Positions 16,375 to 26,400 of a DNA stretch of 59,139 nt are shown here, one piece after another. Within the stretch, counting starts at the first letter, position 1; each line of letters opens with the position of its first letter. The DNA lies in assembly GCA_903870275.1 (NCBI GenBank), contig CAIQCK010000039.1, forward strand, positions 1 to 59,139, in the 5' to 3' direction. This stretch comes from an uncultured bacterium (lineage in GTDB: Bacteria > Verrucomicrobiota > Verrucomicrobiia > CAIQCK01). Below the pieces are notes generated by a model. The model did no database searches. It saw only the letters and a program-made list of their open reading frames with translations, and was not told where the DNA came from. The position numbers and the translations under genes were made by a program.

Positions 16375-16623
16375 ATGAAAAAGTTCCTCATCCACCTGTT
16401 CGCCGCTGCCATCCTGCTGTCGCCGTTGGCAGCTCAGAGTCAAACCACTGCGCCGGGCCTCCCTATCACAACGCCCAGCACGTCGCCTGGCACGAAGCCC
16501 AGCACGAAGCCGGGCACAACAACGAAGAAGCATCACCACAGGCACCACCACCACCGCCATCACCACCGGCATCATCCGCGACATCATTTCCATCATCATC
16601 ACCATCACGGGCATCGTCGTTAA
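16375..16623 (+). CDS. small exported His-rich protein
   Basis: This 82-residue protein has a Sec signal (MKKFLIHLFAAAILLSPLAAQSQ), then a Pro/Ser/Thr linker with PSTSPGTKPSTKPGT, then a C-terminal tail in which 21 of the last 32 residues are histidine, mixed with Arg. Such a tail should bind Ni, Zn or Cu in the periplasm and could act as a metal buffer. Low complexity alone can produce such tails, but the signal plus linker argues for a real gene. The next genes are an MBL-fold lipoprotein (a zinc enzyme) and, farther right, a zinc phospholipase-like protein and metal efflux genes. A link with these is only a guess. Confidence 0.65.
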   Translation: MKKFLIHLFAAAILLSPLAAQSQTTAPGLPITTPSTSPGTKPSTKPGTTTKKHHHRHHHHRHHHRHHPRHHFHHHHHHGHRR

Positions 16624-16942
16624 GCCATGCTCCCATGACGCCCGGCTGTTCCTGGCCTTCGTCGAGAAAAACGGATGGCGTGGTGCGCCGTCAGCAACGC
16701 GAACGGTGGATGAGGTTGGCGCGCATCTTGAGAGAAGCGGCGCGAGGTGATTTGCGACTCGTCTGAAAGAGCCGGGCGGCAGTGGAGACTGTCTCGAAAC
16801 TCCGGCAGCGGACGCGGAGAAGGAAAGAGTTGTGACATGAAACAGTGAGTTCGGGGAAATCTCGATTCCGGCTTGACGTCCATCTGCAAAAACATAACGT
16901 GGCTGCATGTTCTTGAACGGAAAGCGACGCTCGTCAAACACA
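16624..16942. other. 319-base spacer, no gene seen
   Basis: This lies between the His-rich gene and the MBL-fold gene. Short open frames occur on both strands but lack ribosome-binding sites. A TTGACG box near 16872 could be part of a promoter for the MBL-fold gene, without a convincing -10 box. Confidence 0.4.
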
Positions 16943-17920
16943 ATGCGTCGAGCAACGAGCATGTGGATCGGCATCAGAGGCGGATTCCTGGCTGTCCTTG
17001 TTCTTGGTTTGCTGTCGCAAGGGTTGGTCTCTTGTCTTGCCGATGCAAAGGCCGCCCGCGCCGACCTGCTCACAATCACCTGGTTCGAAACAGGAGCCAG
17101 CCTTGCCGTGGCTTTGGAGACGCCGGCCGACAAGGTATTTCTCATTGATACCGCGACGTGCGAGGGAACCGAATCAGTCCCCGACTACAATGCCGGGCGC
17201 GACACGATCTCGCCCTTTCTCAAAAAGCGCGGCCACACCAGGATCGATGGCATCCTCATCAGTCATCCACACGCGGATCACTTTGGCGGGGCGGCGTGGT
17301 TGATGGAACACTGGAAGGTCGGGCAGTTCATTGACCACGGCTATCCGCTGAAGGCAGCGGGCATGCCGTCGTTATACCCGCCCTTGCGCGAGATGGCGGT
17401 CAAGAACGGCGGGACCTATCGCGTAGTGCATGCGGGTGACAGGCTGGAATGGGACGCGGCATTGCAAGTTGAAGTGTTGTCGCCGCCTGCGGGAGTTTTT
17501 GACAAGCCGGACCCGGGGACTCACAGCTCCTTGAATATGAACTCCATCGTGTTGCGAGTGCAACACGGGAAGAACGTATTCATCTTTCCCGGCGACGCGT
17601 ATAATGCATCGAAAGATGTGCCGGCAAAAAAACTAAAGGGCTTGGTGCTGACCTCTCCCCATCACGGTTTCCACCCCAATTCTAATTTCACAAAACTGAC
17701 CGCGCCCAAATACGTTGTGGTGACTTGCGCCGCTGATTATACCAACAATATCGGCACGCCCTACCCGCGTTCACCCGGCAGTTTCTCGATCGCAAAATAC
17801 GGCGCTCTTGGGATGGAAACATACGTCACAGCGTTCGATGGCAACATCACAGCCCAGAGCGATGGCAAAACGGTCACGATGACGAGACAGCGTGAACGGG
17901 TTATTCCACAGCCAAAGTGA
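16943..17920 (+). CDS. MBL-fold metallohydrolase lipoprotein, ComEC C-terminal-like
   Basis: This is a 325-residue protein of the metallo-beta-lactamase fold, close in pattern to the nuclease-like C-terminal part of ComEC. HPHADH gives the HxHxDH zinc motif, 'VFIFPGDA' supplies the bridging aspartate, and 'LTSPHHGF' supplies the last histidine. The N-terminus (MRRATSMWIGIRGGFLAVLVLG) ends in the lipobox LVSC, so a membrane-anchored lipoprotein is likely. Starts at 16907, 16943 and 16961 are all possible; 16943 gives the best charged signal start. ComEC-like domains cut DNA or phosphodiesters outside the cell; no DNA-uptake channel is encoded nearby. The substrate is unknown. Confidence 0.8.
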   Translation: MRRATSMWIGIRGGFLAVLVLGLLSQGLVSCLADAKAARADLLTITWFETGASLAVALETPADKVFLIDTATCEGTESVPDYNAGRDTISPFLKKRGHTRIDGILISHPHADHFGGAAWLMEHWKVGQFIDHGYPLKAAGMPSLYPPLREMAVKNGGTYRVVHAGDRLEWDAALQVEVLSPPAGVFDKPDPGTHSSLNMNSIVLRVQHGKNVFIFPGDAYNASKDVPAKKLKGLVLTSPHHGFHPNSNFTKLTAPKYVVVTCAADYTNNIGTPYPRSPGSFSIAKYGALGMETYVTAFDGNITAQSDGKTVTMTRQRERVIPQPK

Positions 17921-18058
17921 TCCATAGAAAGATGGCGGCACTGTCAATCCTCGCCGCCAACAAATCCAGCGAGGCACGGCCGGGCACAAAGAGGGAAATC
18001 GTATGGCGCGCGGCTTGGAGCTTGCCGTTTCACGGTTTTTTGGCATCATCCGCGCATC

Positions 18059-20323
18059 ATGAACCTGATGAAACGAAGCATGTTCGCCCTCCTGCTCGCC
18101 GCCGCTCTTCCCGCCGCCGCCCAGCAGGTTCTCGTCGAAGCCGAGAGTTTCAAGGACTACGGCGGTTGGGTGCTCGACACGCAGTTCGTGGACATCATGG
18201 GGTCGCCGTATCTGCTCGCGCACGGCCTCGGCGAGCCAGTGAAGGACGCCACCACGACCGTCACGTTCCCCGGCACGGGCACTTACAAGGTTTTTGTCCG
18301 CACGAAGGACTGGGTGGCGCGCTGGAAAGCGCCGGGCGCGCCGGGGAAGTTCCAGGTGCTGGTGAACGGCAAGCCGCTGGCGGAAACATTCGGAACGAAG
18401 AGCGCCGACTGGTTCTGGCATGACGGCGGCACGGTCGAGATCACGAAGCCGGAAACGACATTGGCGTTGCACGACCTGACCGGTTTCGAAGGACGCTGCG
18501 ACGCCATTCTGTTCACCACGGACCTGTCGGCGACGCCGCCGAACGATCCCAAGAAAATGGCGGCGTGGCGCAAGAAACTGCTCGGCCTGCCGGAGAAACC
18601 CGTGGATGCCGGCGCGTTCGATCTCGTCGTGATCGGCGGCGGCTACGGCGGCCTCGGCGCGGCGATTTCCGCGGCGCGGATGGGCTGCAAGGTCGCGTTC
18701 ATCCAGGATCGCCCGGTGCTCGGCGGCAACGGCAGCGGCGAGGTCCGTGTCTGGCCACAGGGCCGCACGCGCACCGGCCTCTATCCGCACCTCGGCGAAA
18801 TCATCGAGGAACTCGCCGACCGCCCGAAGGTGTGTCCCGATGTTCCCGACGCCTACGACGACGCGCGACGCGAGAAGAGCGTCCGCGCGGAAAAGAACAT
18901 CTCGCTGTTCCTGAACCATCGCGGCACGGCGGTGGAGATGGACGGCAAACGGATCGCCGCCGTTGTGGCGACCGAGACGCGCACCGGACAGGAGCGGCGC
19001 TTCACGACGAAGCTCGTCGCGGATTGCACCGGTCACGGCAGCATCGGCGTGCTCGCCGGCGCGGACCACACGGTGAAAATGGAAGGCCACATGGGCATGA
19101 GCAATCTCTGGCGATGGAAGCAGACCGACTCGTCGCAGCCGTACCCCGATGTGACATGGGCGCTGCCACTGGCGATGGAGGATTTTCCCTATCCGAAGAA
19201 GGGCAGCGGCGAGTGGTTCTGGGAAACCGGTTTCAACAAGGACCCGATCCGCGACCTCGAATACATGCGCGACTGGAATTTCCGCGCGATCTACGGCGCG
19301 TTCAACGCGATGAAGAACGGCGGCGGCAAGGCCGATCACGTCAACGCGAAGATGGAGTGGATCGCCTATATCGGCGGCCCTCGCGAATCGCGGCAGTTGC
19401 TCGGCGACGTGGTGCTGACCCGCGACGACGTGGCCGGCAAGAAGGAGTTCCCCGACGGCTGCGTGCCAACGACGTGGAGCATTGACCTGCATTATCCGAA
19501 GGAGGAATACGCCAAAAAGTTTCCGAACGATCCGTTCATCTCGTATGCGCATTTCGACCGTTCCGTGGACCCGAAGAAAGGTTACCCGGTCCCCTATCGT
19601 TGCTTCTACTCGCGCAACGTCGAGAACCTCTTCATGGCCGGACGCAACATCAGCGTCACCCACGAGGCGCTCGGCACCGTGCGCGTGATGAAGACCGGCG
19701 GCATGGCGGGCGAGGTCGTCGGCAAAGCCGCGTCTCTCTGCCTGCGGCACAACTGCGCGCCGCGCGACGTGTATTACTCCTACCTCGACGAACTCAAGGA
19801 GCTGATGAACCGCCGCGGCGTCGAACGGCGCGACACGCCCGATGGAACATTCTACGTCGCGCCCGGCGCCTTCGAACTGCCGCCGGTCGGTGTGAGATAC
19901 CACGACCCCGCCAAGCTCCCCGGCATCGTCGTGGATGACGAGCAGGCCAAATTCACCGGCCAATGGACCGAAGGCGAGAACCTGATGAATTTCATCGGCA
20001 CGCACTACACCTACGCCGGACCGAAGGGCAAAGCCTCGGCGTTGTTTGAGTTCAAGGTGCCGGCCAGCGGACGCTACGAGGTTCGTTTCGCCTACCAGCC
20101 GCACGAGAACCGCGCGTCCAACGCCGCCGTCACCGTCCGAAGCGCCGAAGGTGACAAGCTTGTCCGCGTCAACGAGCGCGTCGCCCCGACGCTTGCGCCA
20201 ACATTTGTTTCGCTTGGCGTCTTCCAGTTCGACGCCGCCACACCCGGCGTCGTCGAAGTCACCAACGACAAGGCCAACGGCCTCGTGGCCATTGATGCGA
20301 TCCAGGTTCTGCCGGCGAAATGA
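18059..20323 (+). CDS. exported FAD-dependent oxidoreductase with carbohydrate-binding-type ends
   Basis: This is a 754-residue protein with a Sec signal (MNLMKRSMFALLLAAALPAAAQ). Residues about 23-155 form a beta-sandwich beginning VLVEAESFKDYGGW, the start typical of glycan-binding modules. The FAD domain begins at DLVVIGGGYGGLGAA (about 188-202), and 'LFMAGRNIS' is the second FAD-contact region. A C-terminal golvesin/xanthan-lyase-like sandwich covers about 620-754. This three-part design is frequent among secreted Verrucomicrobiota and Bacteroidota proteins near glycosidases. The redox reaction is unknown; oxidation of a sugar hydroxyl is plausible. Its stop overlaps ATG at 20320, but the next gene starts slightly later. 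Confidence 0.82.
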   Translation: MNLMKRSMFALLLAAALPAAAQQVLVEAESFKDYGGWVLDTQFVDIMGSPYLLAHGLGEPVKDATTTVTFPGTGTYKVFVRTKDWVARWKAPGAPGKFQVLVNGKPLAETFGTKSADWFWHDGGTVEITKPETTLALHDLTGFEGRCDAILFTTDLSATPPNDPKKMAAWRKKLLGLPEKPVDAGAFDLVVIGGGYGGLGAAISAARMGCKVAFIQDRPVLGGNGSGEVRVWPQGRTRTGLYPHLGEIIEELADRPKVCPDVPDAYDDARREKSVRAEKNISLFLNHRGTAVEMDGKRIAAVVATETRTGQERRFTTKLVADCTGHGSIGVLAGADHTVKMEGHMGMSNLWRWKQTDSSQPYPDVTWALPLAMEDFPYPKKGSGEWFWETGFNKDPIRDLEYMRDWNFRAIYGAFNAMKNGGGKADHVNAKMEWIAYIGGPRESRQLLGDVVLTRDDVAGKKEFPDGCVPTTWSIDLHYPKEEYAKKFPNDPFISYAHFDRSVDPKKGYPVPYRCFYSRNVENLFMAGRNISVTHEALGTVRVMKTGGMAGEVVGKAASLCLRHNCAPRDVYYSYLDELKELMNRRGVERRDTPDGTFYVAPGAFELPPVGVRYHDPAKLPGIVVDDEQAKFTGQWTEGENLMNFIGTHYTYAGPKGKASALFEFKVPASGRYEVRFAYQPHENRASNAAVTVRSAEGDKLVRVNERVAPTLAPTFVSLGVFQFDAATPGVVEVTNDKANGLVAIDAIQVLPAK

Positions 20324-20337
20324 CAAGGAGTTGGCCA

Positions 20338-21660
20338 ATGAAACGTGTCTTGAGAACCTCCGCCGCCCTCCTAGTAACCGTCACCGCCACATGGCTCGCG
20401 CCCGATGTGCTCGCCTGGGGGCCGCATGATCGGATCACCGCCGTCGCCCAAGCCGCCCTGCCGGAACAGGAACGCGCCCGCGCGGTGGCGTGGTTCGGCA
20501 ACGACTGGAAGCAGATGGAGTCCTATTGTTTGATGCCCGACCAACAGCGCGGCATGCTCCGCACTTTCTTCCCGAGTGATTACCTTCTCTGGCCCGTCGT
20601 GCCCCGACACATGGGTCACATGCCGCCGGACGTGCTGCAAACCTACGAGCCGTACTGCAAACGCGCGTTGCAGGCAATGCGCACGGAGTCACCGCAAAAC
20701 GCGGCGCGTTGGATCGGCAGCCTGGTTCATTTTGTCGAGGATATCGGCGCACCGCCGCACGCGGCCGGCATCGGCGGTGAAATGCACAAGCGCCTGGAAA
20801 ACTGGCTCGATGCAAAGGCTATCACCATCGGCGATTACAAGCCGCAGCTGCTCGGTTCCGATGATCGCACGGCCATCGCAGGCCTTATCGGCAGGGTGAA
20901 CGGTTTGATGGCTTACTCGAAAGCGCGCGCGGAGAGCATCCGCGACGCCGTGGCTGCGTTGCCGTCACGGCAAGACCAGCCAGTCATCTTGGAATGCGCC
21001 AACGAATCCGCGCGCGTCGTCGCCGATCTGCTGCACACGCTGCTGAAGCTGGGGTTGTCCGAATCGCGCCACCTCACGCTGTCAGGCCGCGTCACCCTGC
21101 CGCCCGGCGCTCCGCTGCCGGGACAGGCTGCGAAGGTGATCCTGCCCGGCACCGAATTCTCGACACTCACCGACACCAACGGTGGCTGGTCGTTTTACAA
21201 TCTCCCTGCCGGACACTACCGGGTTGCCATCGAACGTATCGGCTGCGCGACGGTTTTGGATGCCGGCACGGATGTTGCCCTCGCTCCATCCAATCCTCCG
21301 GGCAACCTGGTGCGCAACCCCGACTTCGCGTTGAGCTGGCTTACCGGCAAGACGCCGGACCACTGGACCGCCATCTCCGCGTCCGCGAAACTCAACGGCT
21401 TTGAAAGCGACAACATCCGCATCCGTTCCAACGTGGTCTATCGCGTTGGCATCGCCGAGGCCGCGCCGGGCGTTCAAGTGGGCGTGCGCTGGCGCGTGGA
21501 GCCCGCCGGTGGCAGCGTGACAAATGTCGTGTGGCTGGCCACACCGGAGGAACGCGAATTGACACCGTCAACCACCGCGGCATGGGCGCAAGTGCTGGTG
21601 GTGACGAAGCTGCCGCTGACCAACGCCGCCAAACGCGTCTGGCTGGCACCGGTCCAATGA
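20338..21660 (+). CDS. zinc phospholipase C / S1-P1 nuclease-like protein with Ig-like and binding domains
   Basis: This is a 440-residue exported protein. AAGGAG seven bases before ATG 20338 fixes the start. Signal cleavage after DVLA would leave Trp27 as the mature N-terminus, as in PLC and P1 nuclease, where that Trp binds zinc. The zinc motif H131-x3-D135, H141 and H150-x3-E154 repeats the H118/D122/H128/H142/E146 pattern of Bacillus PLC. After the helical domain (27-245) come a carboxypeptidase-regulatory-like sandwich (about 248-315) and a jelly-roll beginning NLVRNPDF (about 323-440). Predicted function is hydrolysis of phosphodiester bonds in lipids or nucleic acids at the cell surface. 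It follows the FAD enzyme by 14 bases and is probably co-transcribed. Confidence 0.72.
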   Translation: MKRVLRTSAALLVTVTATWLAPDVLAWGPHDRITAVAQAALPEQERARAVAWFGNDWKQMESYCLMPDQQRGMLRTFFPSDYLLWPVVPRHMGHMPPDVLQTYEPYCKRALQAMRTESPQNAARWIGSLVHFVEDIGAPPHAAGIGGEMHKRLENWLDAKAITIGDYKPQLLGSDDRTAIAGLIGRVNGLMAYSKARAESIRDAVAALPSRQDQPVILECANESARVVADLLHTLLKLGLSESRHLTLSGRVTLPPGAPLPGQAAKVILPGTEFSTLTDTNGGWSFYNLPAGHYRVAIERIGCATVLDAGTDVALAPSNPPGNLVRNPDFALSWLTGKTPDHWTAISASAKLNGFESDNIRIRSNVVYRVGIAEAAPGVQVGVRWRVEPAGGSVTNVVWLATPEERELTPSTTAAWAQVLVVTKLPLTNAAKRVWLAPVQ

Positions 21661-21675
21661 GGCGGGCGGCGGCGA

Positions 21676-22032
21676 TCAGATCGTGATCACCTTTTGCGCG
21701 CGCCATTGCGCGGCGATGATGTCGGGCATGCCCCCGACGATGCCGACGCGGACCTTCTCGATCAGCCCGAAATAATTCAGGCAGGTCTGGCAGATGAGCA
21801 AAAGCACGCCCCTGGCCTCCATCGCTCGTAACTGCTCCAGCACCGGCGAACCATCCACGACCAGCTTCACGCCGTCGGTGTAAAAACAGATCGCCGCCGG
21901 CAGGTGGCCGGTCTCGTCAAGCAACCGCAGGTAGGTCTGCATCAGCTTGTGCTGCAACGGCGGCTCGGAGTGTCCCATGCCGTCGTGGGTGACGAGAATG
22001 ACGATGGAAGATTTGTCGGGCGTGTCGCTCAT
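21676..22032 (-). CDS. DsrE/YedF C-terminal-like sulfur-handling protein
   Basis: This 118-residue cytoplasmic protein matches the C-terminal DsrE-like domain of YedF ('HDGMGHSEPPLQHKLM', 'FYTDGVKLVVDGS', 'ICQTCLNYFGL'). Cys84 of CQTC is the conserved cysteine expected to carry sulfur or selenium; Cys81 is an extra. The N-terminal TusA-like half of YedF is missing. The start at 22032 has GGAG eight bases upstream. It lies 102 bases after the outer-membrane channel gene on the same strand, so it may be the last gene of the metal efflux operon. A role in thiol or metalloid handling is inferred only from that position. Confidence 0.78.
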   Translation of the reverse strand: MSDTPDKSSIVILVTHDGMGHSEPPLQHKLMQTYLRLLDETGHLPAAICFYTDGVKLVVDGSPVLEQLRAMEARGVLLLICQTCLNYFGLIEKVRVGIVGGMPDIIAAQWRAQKVITI

Positions 22033-22134
22033 GGCTGTTTCTCCGGTGTCAGCCGCCATCGAAAAGCAGGACGCCATCCGTGTCAATCACGATGATGTCA
22101 ACTGCGCAAGCCGCTGACCCCACAGTGGCGAGGT

Positions 22135-23457
22135 CTAGAAACTCACGTCCCACAATTGGGCGGAGCGTTCGAGTTCGATGAGGGCTTTGGCGGCGTCCGA
22201 CAAGGCGTCGTAATAGGCCAGATACACTTCGGTGGCAGAGCGCTGGGCGGCGAGAAGATCGAGCAGCGTCGTCTGGCCGCGCTGGTAGCTGAAGCGTTTC
22301 GCCGCCAGCACCTTGTCGGCCCCGGCCAGCGTGTCCGACTGGAAACGCGCGACACGCTCTTGCGCCAGCTGGTAGCGGGTGAGCGCCGTGCGGACATCAA
22401 TCTCCGCTTTTTGCTCGGCGGCTTGCAGCATTTTCCCGGCCTGCTCGGCGGCGTAGCGCGCGGAGTTGATCTCGGCGGTGTGCTGGTTCCAAAGCGGCAG
22501 CGGCAGCGAGAGCGAAATGCCCACCGAGTTGAAACTCGGCGAAGGCGCAATGCTGTTTTGAGATGCGCCGCTGTGGGTGACGCCCACGCCGACATCCACG
22601 TCGGGAACGCGGGCGGTCTTGGCGAGCCGGATGCCGGCCTTGGCGGCGTCGCGCGCGTGGCGCAGCGCGAGGAGGTCGGCACGGTTGGTCAGCGCGTTCG
22701 CCAGCAAATGGTCCAGATCAAAGGTGCGCGACGGCAGTTCCAGTTTGCCGACGGGCACGATGACGGTTCGCGCGCGGTCGCGGCCGAGGAATCCCGACAA
22801 CGTGATGAGCGCGACGCGGGCGTCGGCTTCGGTGGTGAGCAGTTCGCTTTGAAACTGGAGCGCTTCGACGCGCGATTGGGTCACGTCCACCTCGCCCACG
22901 TCGCCAACGCGCAAACGCTGTTCGTTGGCAACAACCAGATCGTCGAGGGAACGGGCCGAACGGCGCTTTTGCTCCAGCGATTTCGCCAAAGCCAGCCCGT
23001 CCACGAAAGCCGCCGAGGCGTCCGCGCGAAGATTGCGCAAATAATCATCGAGCGTGGCGGAGGCGGCACGCAGGTTCAAATCGGCGACCAGGATGCGCGC
23101 CCCACGTTTGCCGCCCAGTTCGATCGTCTGCGTGAACATGAACCCCGAGGTGGTGGGCATCCGCTCCTCGTCGCTGTGGGTGACATCGCGGGCGCCATTG
23201 AGACCGAGCGTAGGATTGGGAAACACCTTGGCCGCCTCCAACGCCGCTTGGGCGATGGGCACGTTGTAACGCTGCGCGGCGTAATTGAGGTTGGCGGAAA
23301 CGACTTCGTTCAGGAACGCGGCGTAAACGAGTTCGTTGGTGACGCTGCCCGCCGGCACGGCCACCGTCAGCGCCGGCACGGCGTTGGTTTGCGCCCGTGA
23401 AGACGCGGCGGCGAACATGGCGAAGACCAGACAGAATGGAAAAAGACGGCGTTTCAT
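22135..23457 (-). CDS. TolC/CzcC-like outer membrane efflux protein
   Basis: This 440-residue protein has signal MKRRLFPFCLVFAMFAAASSRAQ. It has two repeated halves with long helical hairpins ('AAKVFPNPTLGLNGARD', 'LAKTARVPDVDVGVGVTH'), typical of the outer membrane factor family. The trimer would form the exit channel of the efflux pump. It starts 12 bases after the stop of the RND pump gene, in the order adaptor-pump-channel. Sequence style fits the CzcC/CusC subgroup rather than drug-efflux TolC. It ends with 'ALIELERSAQLWDVSF', a complete C-terminus. Confidence 0.88.
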   Translation of the reverse strand: MKRRLFPFCLVFAMFAAASSRAQTNAVPALTVAVPAGSVTNELVYAAFLNEVVSANLNYAAQRYNVPIAQAALEAAKVFPNPTLGLNGARDVTHSDEERMPTTSGFMFTQTIELGGKRGARILVADLNLRAASATLDDYLRNLRADASAAFVDGLALAKSLEQKRRSARSLDDLVVANEQRLRVGDVGEVDVTQSRVEALQFQSELLTTEADARVALITLSGFLGRDRARTVIVPVGKLELPSRTFDLDHLLANALTNRADLLALRHARDAAKAGIRLAKTARVPDVDVGVGVTHSGASQNSIAPSPSFNSVGISLSLPLPLWNQHTAEINSARYAAEQAGKMLQAAEQKAEIDVRTALTRYQLAQERVARFQSDTLAGADKVLAAKRFSYQRGQTTLLDLLAAQRSATEVYLAYYDALSDAAKALIELERSAQLWDVSF

Positions 23458-23469
23458 TCTTGATTCCCC

Positions 23470-26400
23470 TTAGATTCCAGATTTTGGCGGCGTTCCGGCC
23501 GGCGCGCCGTTGGGATGAAAGCGGCGCTCCACGATGTAATAAACCGCGGGCAGCACCATCAGCGTCAGCGCCGTCGCGGTGATAAGGCCGCCGACCACGA
23601 CGGTCGCGAGCGGCCGCTGTACGTCGCTGCCGATGCTGAAAGTCATTGCGGCGGGCAGCAGGCCGAGCGTCGCGACGGTGGCGGTCATCAGCACGGGCCG
23701 CAGCCTTTCGCGCGCGCCGCGGCGGACCGATTCCTCCAACGGATGTCCTTCAGCTCGCCAGCGGTTGATGTTGGACACCATGATGACGCCGTTTTGCACC
23801 GCCACGCCGAAGAGTGCGATGAAACCGACGGCGCTGGAGACGTTGAGCGTCATGTCGCGCAGGTGCAGCGCCGCCAGACCGCCGACGAGTGCGAGCGGAA
23901 CCGTCAACAGGATGACGGCGGCGTGCCGCGCCACGCCAAAGCTGGTGAACAGCAACAGGAAAATGACGCCGAGCGCCGCGGGAATGATGACCGCCATGCG
24001 GGCCTGCGCGCGGCGCTGGTTTTCAAACTGGCCACCCCAGCCGATCTCGAAATGCATCCGGTCGTATTTGACCTTCGCGGCGATGGTTTTCTGCGCCTCG
24101 GCAAGGAAGGAGGCAAGGTCGCGGTCGCGCAGGTTCAGCTTCACCGTCAGATGGCGGCGGTTCATTTCGCGGGTGATGGTGCTTTCGCCCGAAGCCAGTT
24201 TCACGGCGGCCACTTGCGAGAGCGGAATGCGTGCGCCGGTGGAAGAAAGCAGCGTGAGGTTGCCCATCGCCTCCGGGTTGGCGCGCGCGGCAGGTTTGTA
24301 ACGCACGCTGATGTCGTAAACACGGTCGCCCAAAAACACCTTGGACACTGGCTTGCCGCCGATGCCGGCCTCGATAAGCCCCGCCACGTCGCCGACGTTG
24401 ATGCCAAAGCGCGCCGCCGCGAAACGGTCCACCTTGATCTGCACCTGCGGCAACGGTGGCTCCTGGTCAATCGCCACGTCCGCCGCGCCATGCACCTGCG
24501 TCACGACCGCCAAGACTTCCTCCGCAATGCGGCGGGTTTCCGCAAAATCATCGCCGTAAATCTTGATGACCAGTTCGCTATGCGCGCCGGAAATCTTGTC
24601 GTTGACCATGTCAATAATCGGCTGCGAAAAGCCGATGCTGACACCGGGGAGCTTCTTGAGGCGCGCGTCCATGCGGCGAATGAGGTCCTGTTTGTCGCCG
24701 CCCCATTCCTTATACGGCTTCAAGCCCACGCAACACTCGATATGCGATGGCGTCCACGGGTCGGTCCCGTCGTCGTTGCGACCGACCTGGCTGACGATGT
24801 ATGAGACCTCGGGAAATTCGCGCACGGCCCGGCGCAACTCGCGGGCCATCTCGATGGCTTTGGGCAGCGAAATGCCCGGCGGCAGTTGCGCCTGGAGCCA
24901 CATGGAGCCCTCATCCAGATACGGCAGAAACTCGCGGCCCACCGTCAGGCCGAGCACGATGCCCAGAACGACTGCGATGCCGCCGGTCAGCAGCGCCAAC
25001 CGCGGGCGGGCGATCACACGCACCAGCACCGCGTCGTATTTCCAGCGCAGCCATTCAAAGACCGGGTTTTGCCAGGGCTTGACCGGTTTGCGATACGTGA
25101 GGAAGGCGAGCGCGGGGATCGCGATCATCGCGAACAGCAACCCGCCCAGCAGCGCGTAGCCGACGGTGAACGCCATCGGCGCAAACAATTTCTTCTCCAC
25201 CCGCTCGAAGGCGAACAGCGGCAGGTAGGCTGCGATGACGATGATGGTCGCGAAAAATTTGGGCCGCGCCACTTCCAACGCCGCTTCGCGCGCGGCGTCC
25301 TCGGTCAGCGCGGCGTCCGGCTCGTGTTCGCGCCGGCGCAGGATGACTTCCATCAACACGATGGCGCTGTCCACGATGATGCCGAAGTCAATCGCGCCCA
25401 GCGACAGGAGGTTGGCCGGAATGTCGGTCATCTGCATCAGGATGAACGCAAACAACAGCGAGAACGGAATGGTCAGCGCCACGAGCAGCGCGCCGCGGAC
25501 GCTGCCGAGAAAGAGCAGGAGCACCAGGACAACCAGCCCCATGCCTTCGAGCAGGGTGCGGCCGACCGTTTCGATGGTTTGGTCCACCAAACGAGAGCGG
25601 TCGAGGTCGGAAACGATTTTGACATCCGACGGCAGGATCTTGTTGTTCAGCTCGTCCACCTGTCTGTGCAGGTCCGTCAGCACGCGCGAGGGGTTCTCGC
25701 CTTTGAGCAACACGACGGTGCCTTGCACCGTATCGTCCATTTCATTTTTGCCCGCGATGCCGACGCGTTCGAGGACGCCCATGTGCACCTCGCCGAGGCT
25801 GCGCAGCAGGATGGGAACGCCGTTTTTCTGCGTCATCACGATGGCGCCGAGCTCTTCGGGCGATTTGACGGAACCCAGCCCGCGCACGACAAAGCCCTGC
25901 TGGCCGTGCACCATCACGCTGCCGCCGGCGTTGGCGTTGTTCGCCTGGATCGCGTCGATGATTTGCTTGAGCGACAGGTGGTATTCGTCCAGTTTGAGCG
26001 GATCGAGCAGGACTTCGAACTGCGAGGTCTCGCCGCCGAAACTGACCACGTCGACCACGCCGAAGATTTGCTTGAGCTTGGGCTTCACCACCCACTCCTG
26101 GAGTTCCTTCAGCGCGCGCGGCTCGCGCAACTTCGATTCGAGCGAGTAGCGGAGGATTTCGCCGGTGGGCGAGGTCAGCGGATCGAGGCCGGTGTTCGCG
26201 CCGTCGGGCAGCGTCACCGCAGTGATGCGCTCCTGGATGCGCTGGCGCGACCAGTAGCTTTCCACGCCGTCGCGGAATACGATGGTGATCAGCGACAGGC
26301 CGAAGGTGCTTTTGGAGCGCATCACCTGCAAACCAGGAAGGCCGCTCAGTTCGCGTTCCAGCGGGATTGTGATTTGCTGCTCCACCTCCTCGGCCGCGTG

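Noticed and set aside
17771..20338. Long minus-strand open frame opposite the FAD oxidoreductase
   Set aside because: The plus-strand reading has a signal, FAD motifs and binding domains; the minus frame has only a His/Val/Arg-rich composition typical of GC-rich shadows.
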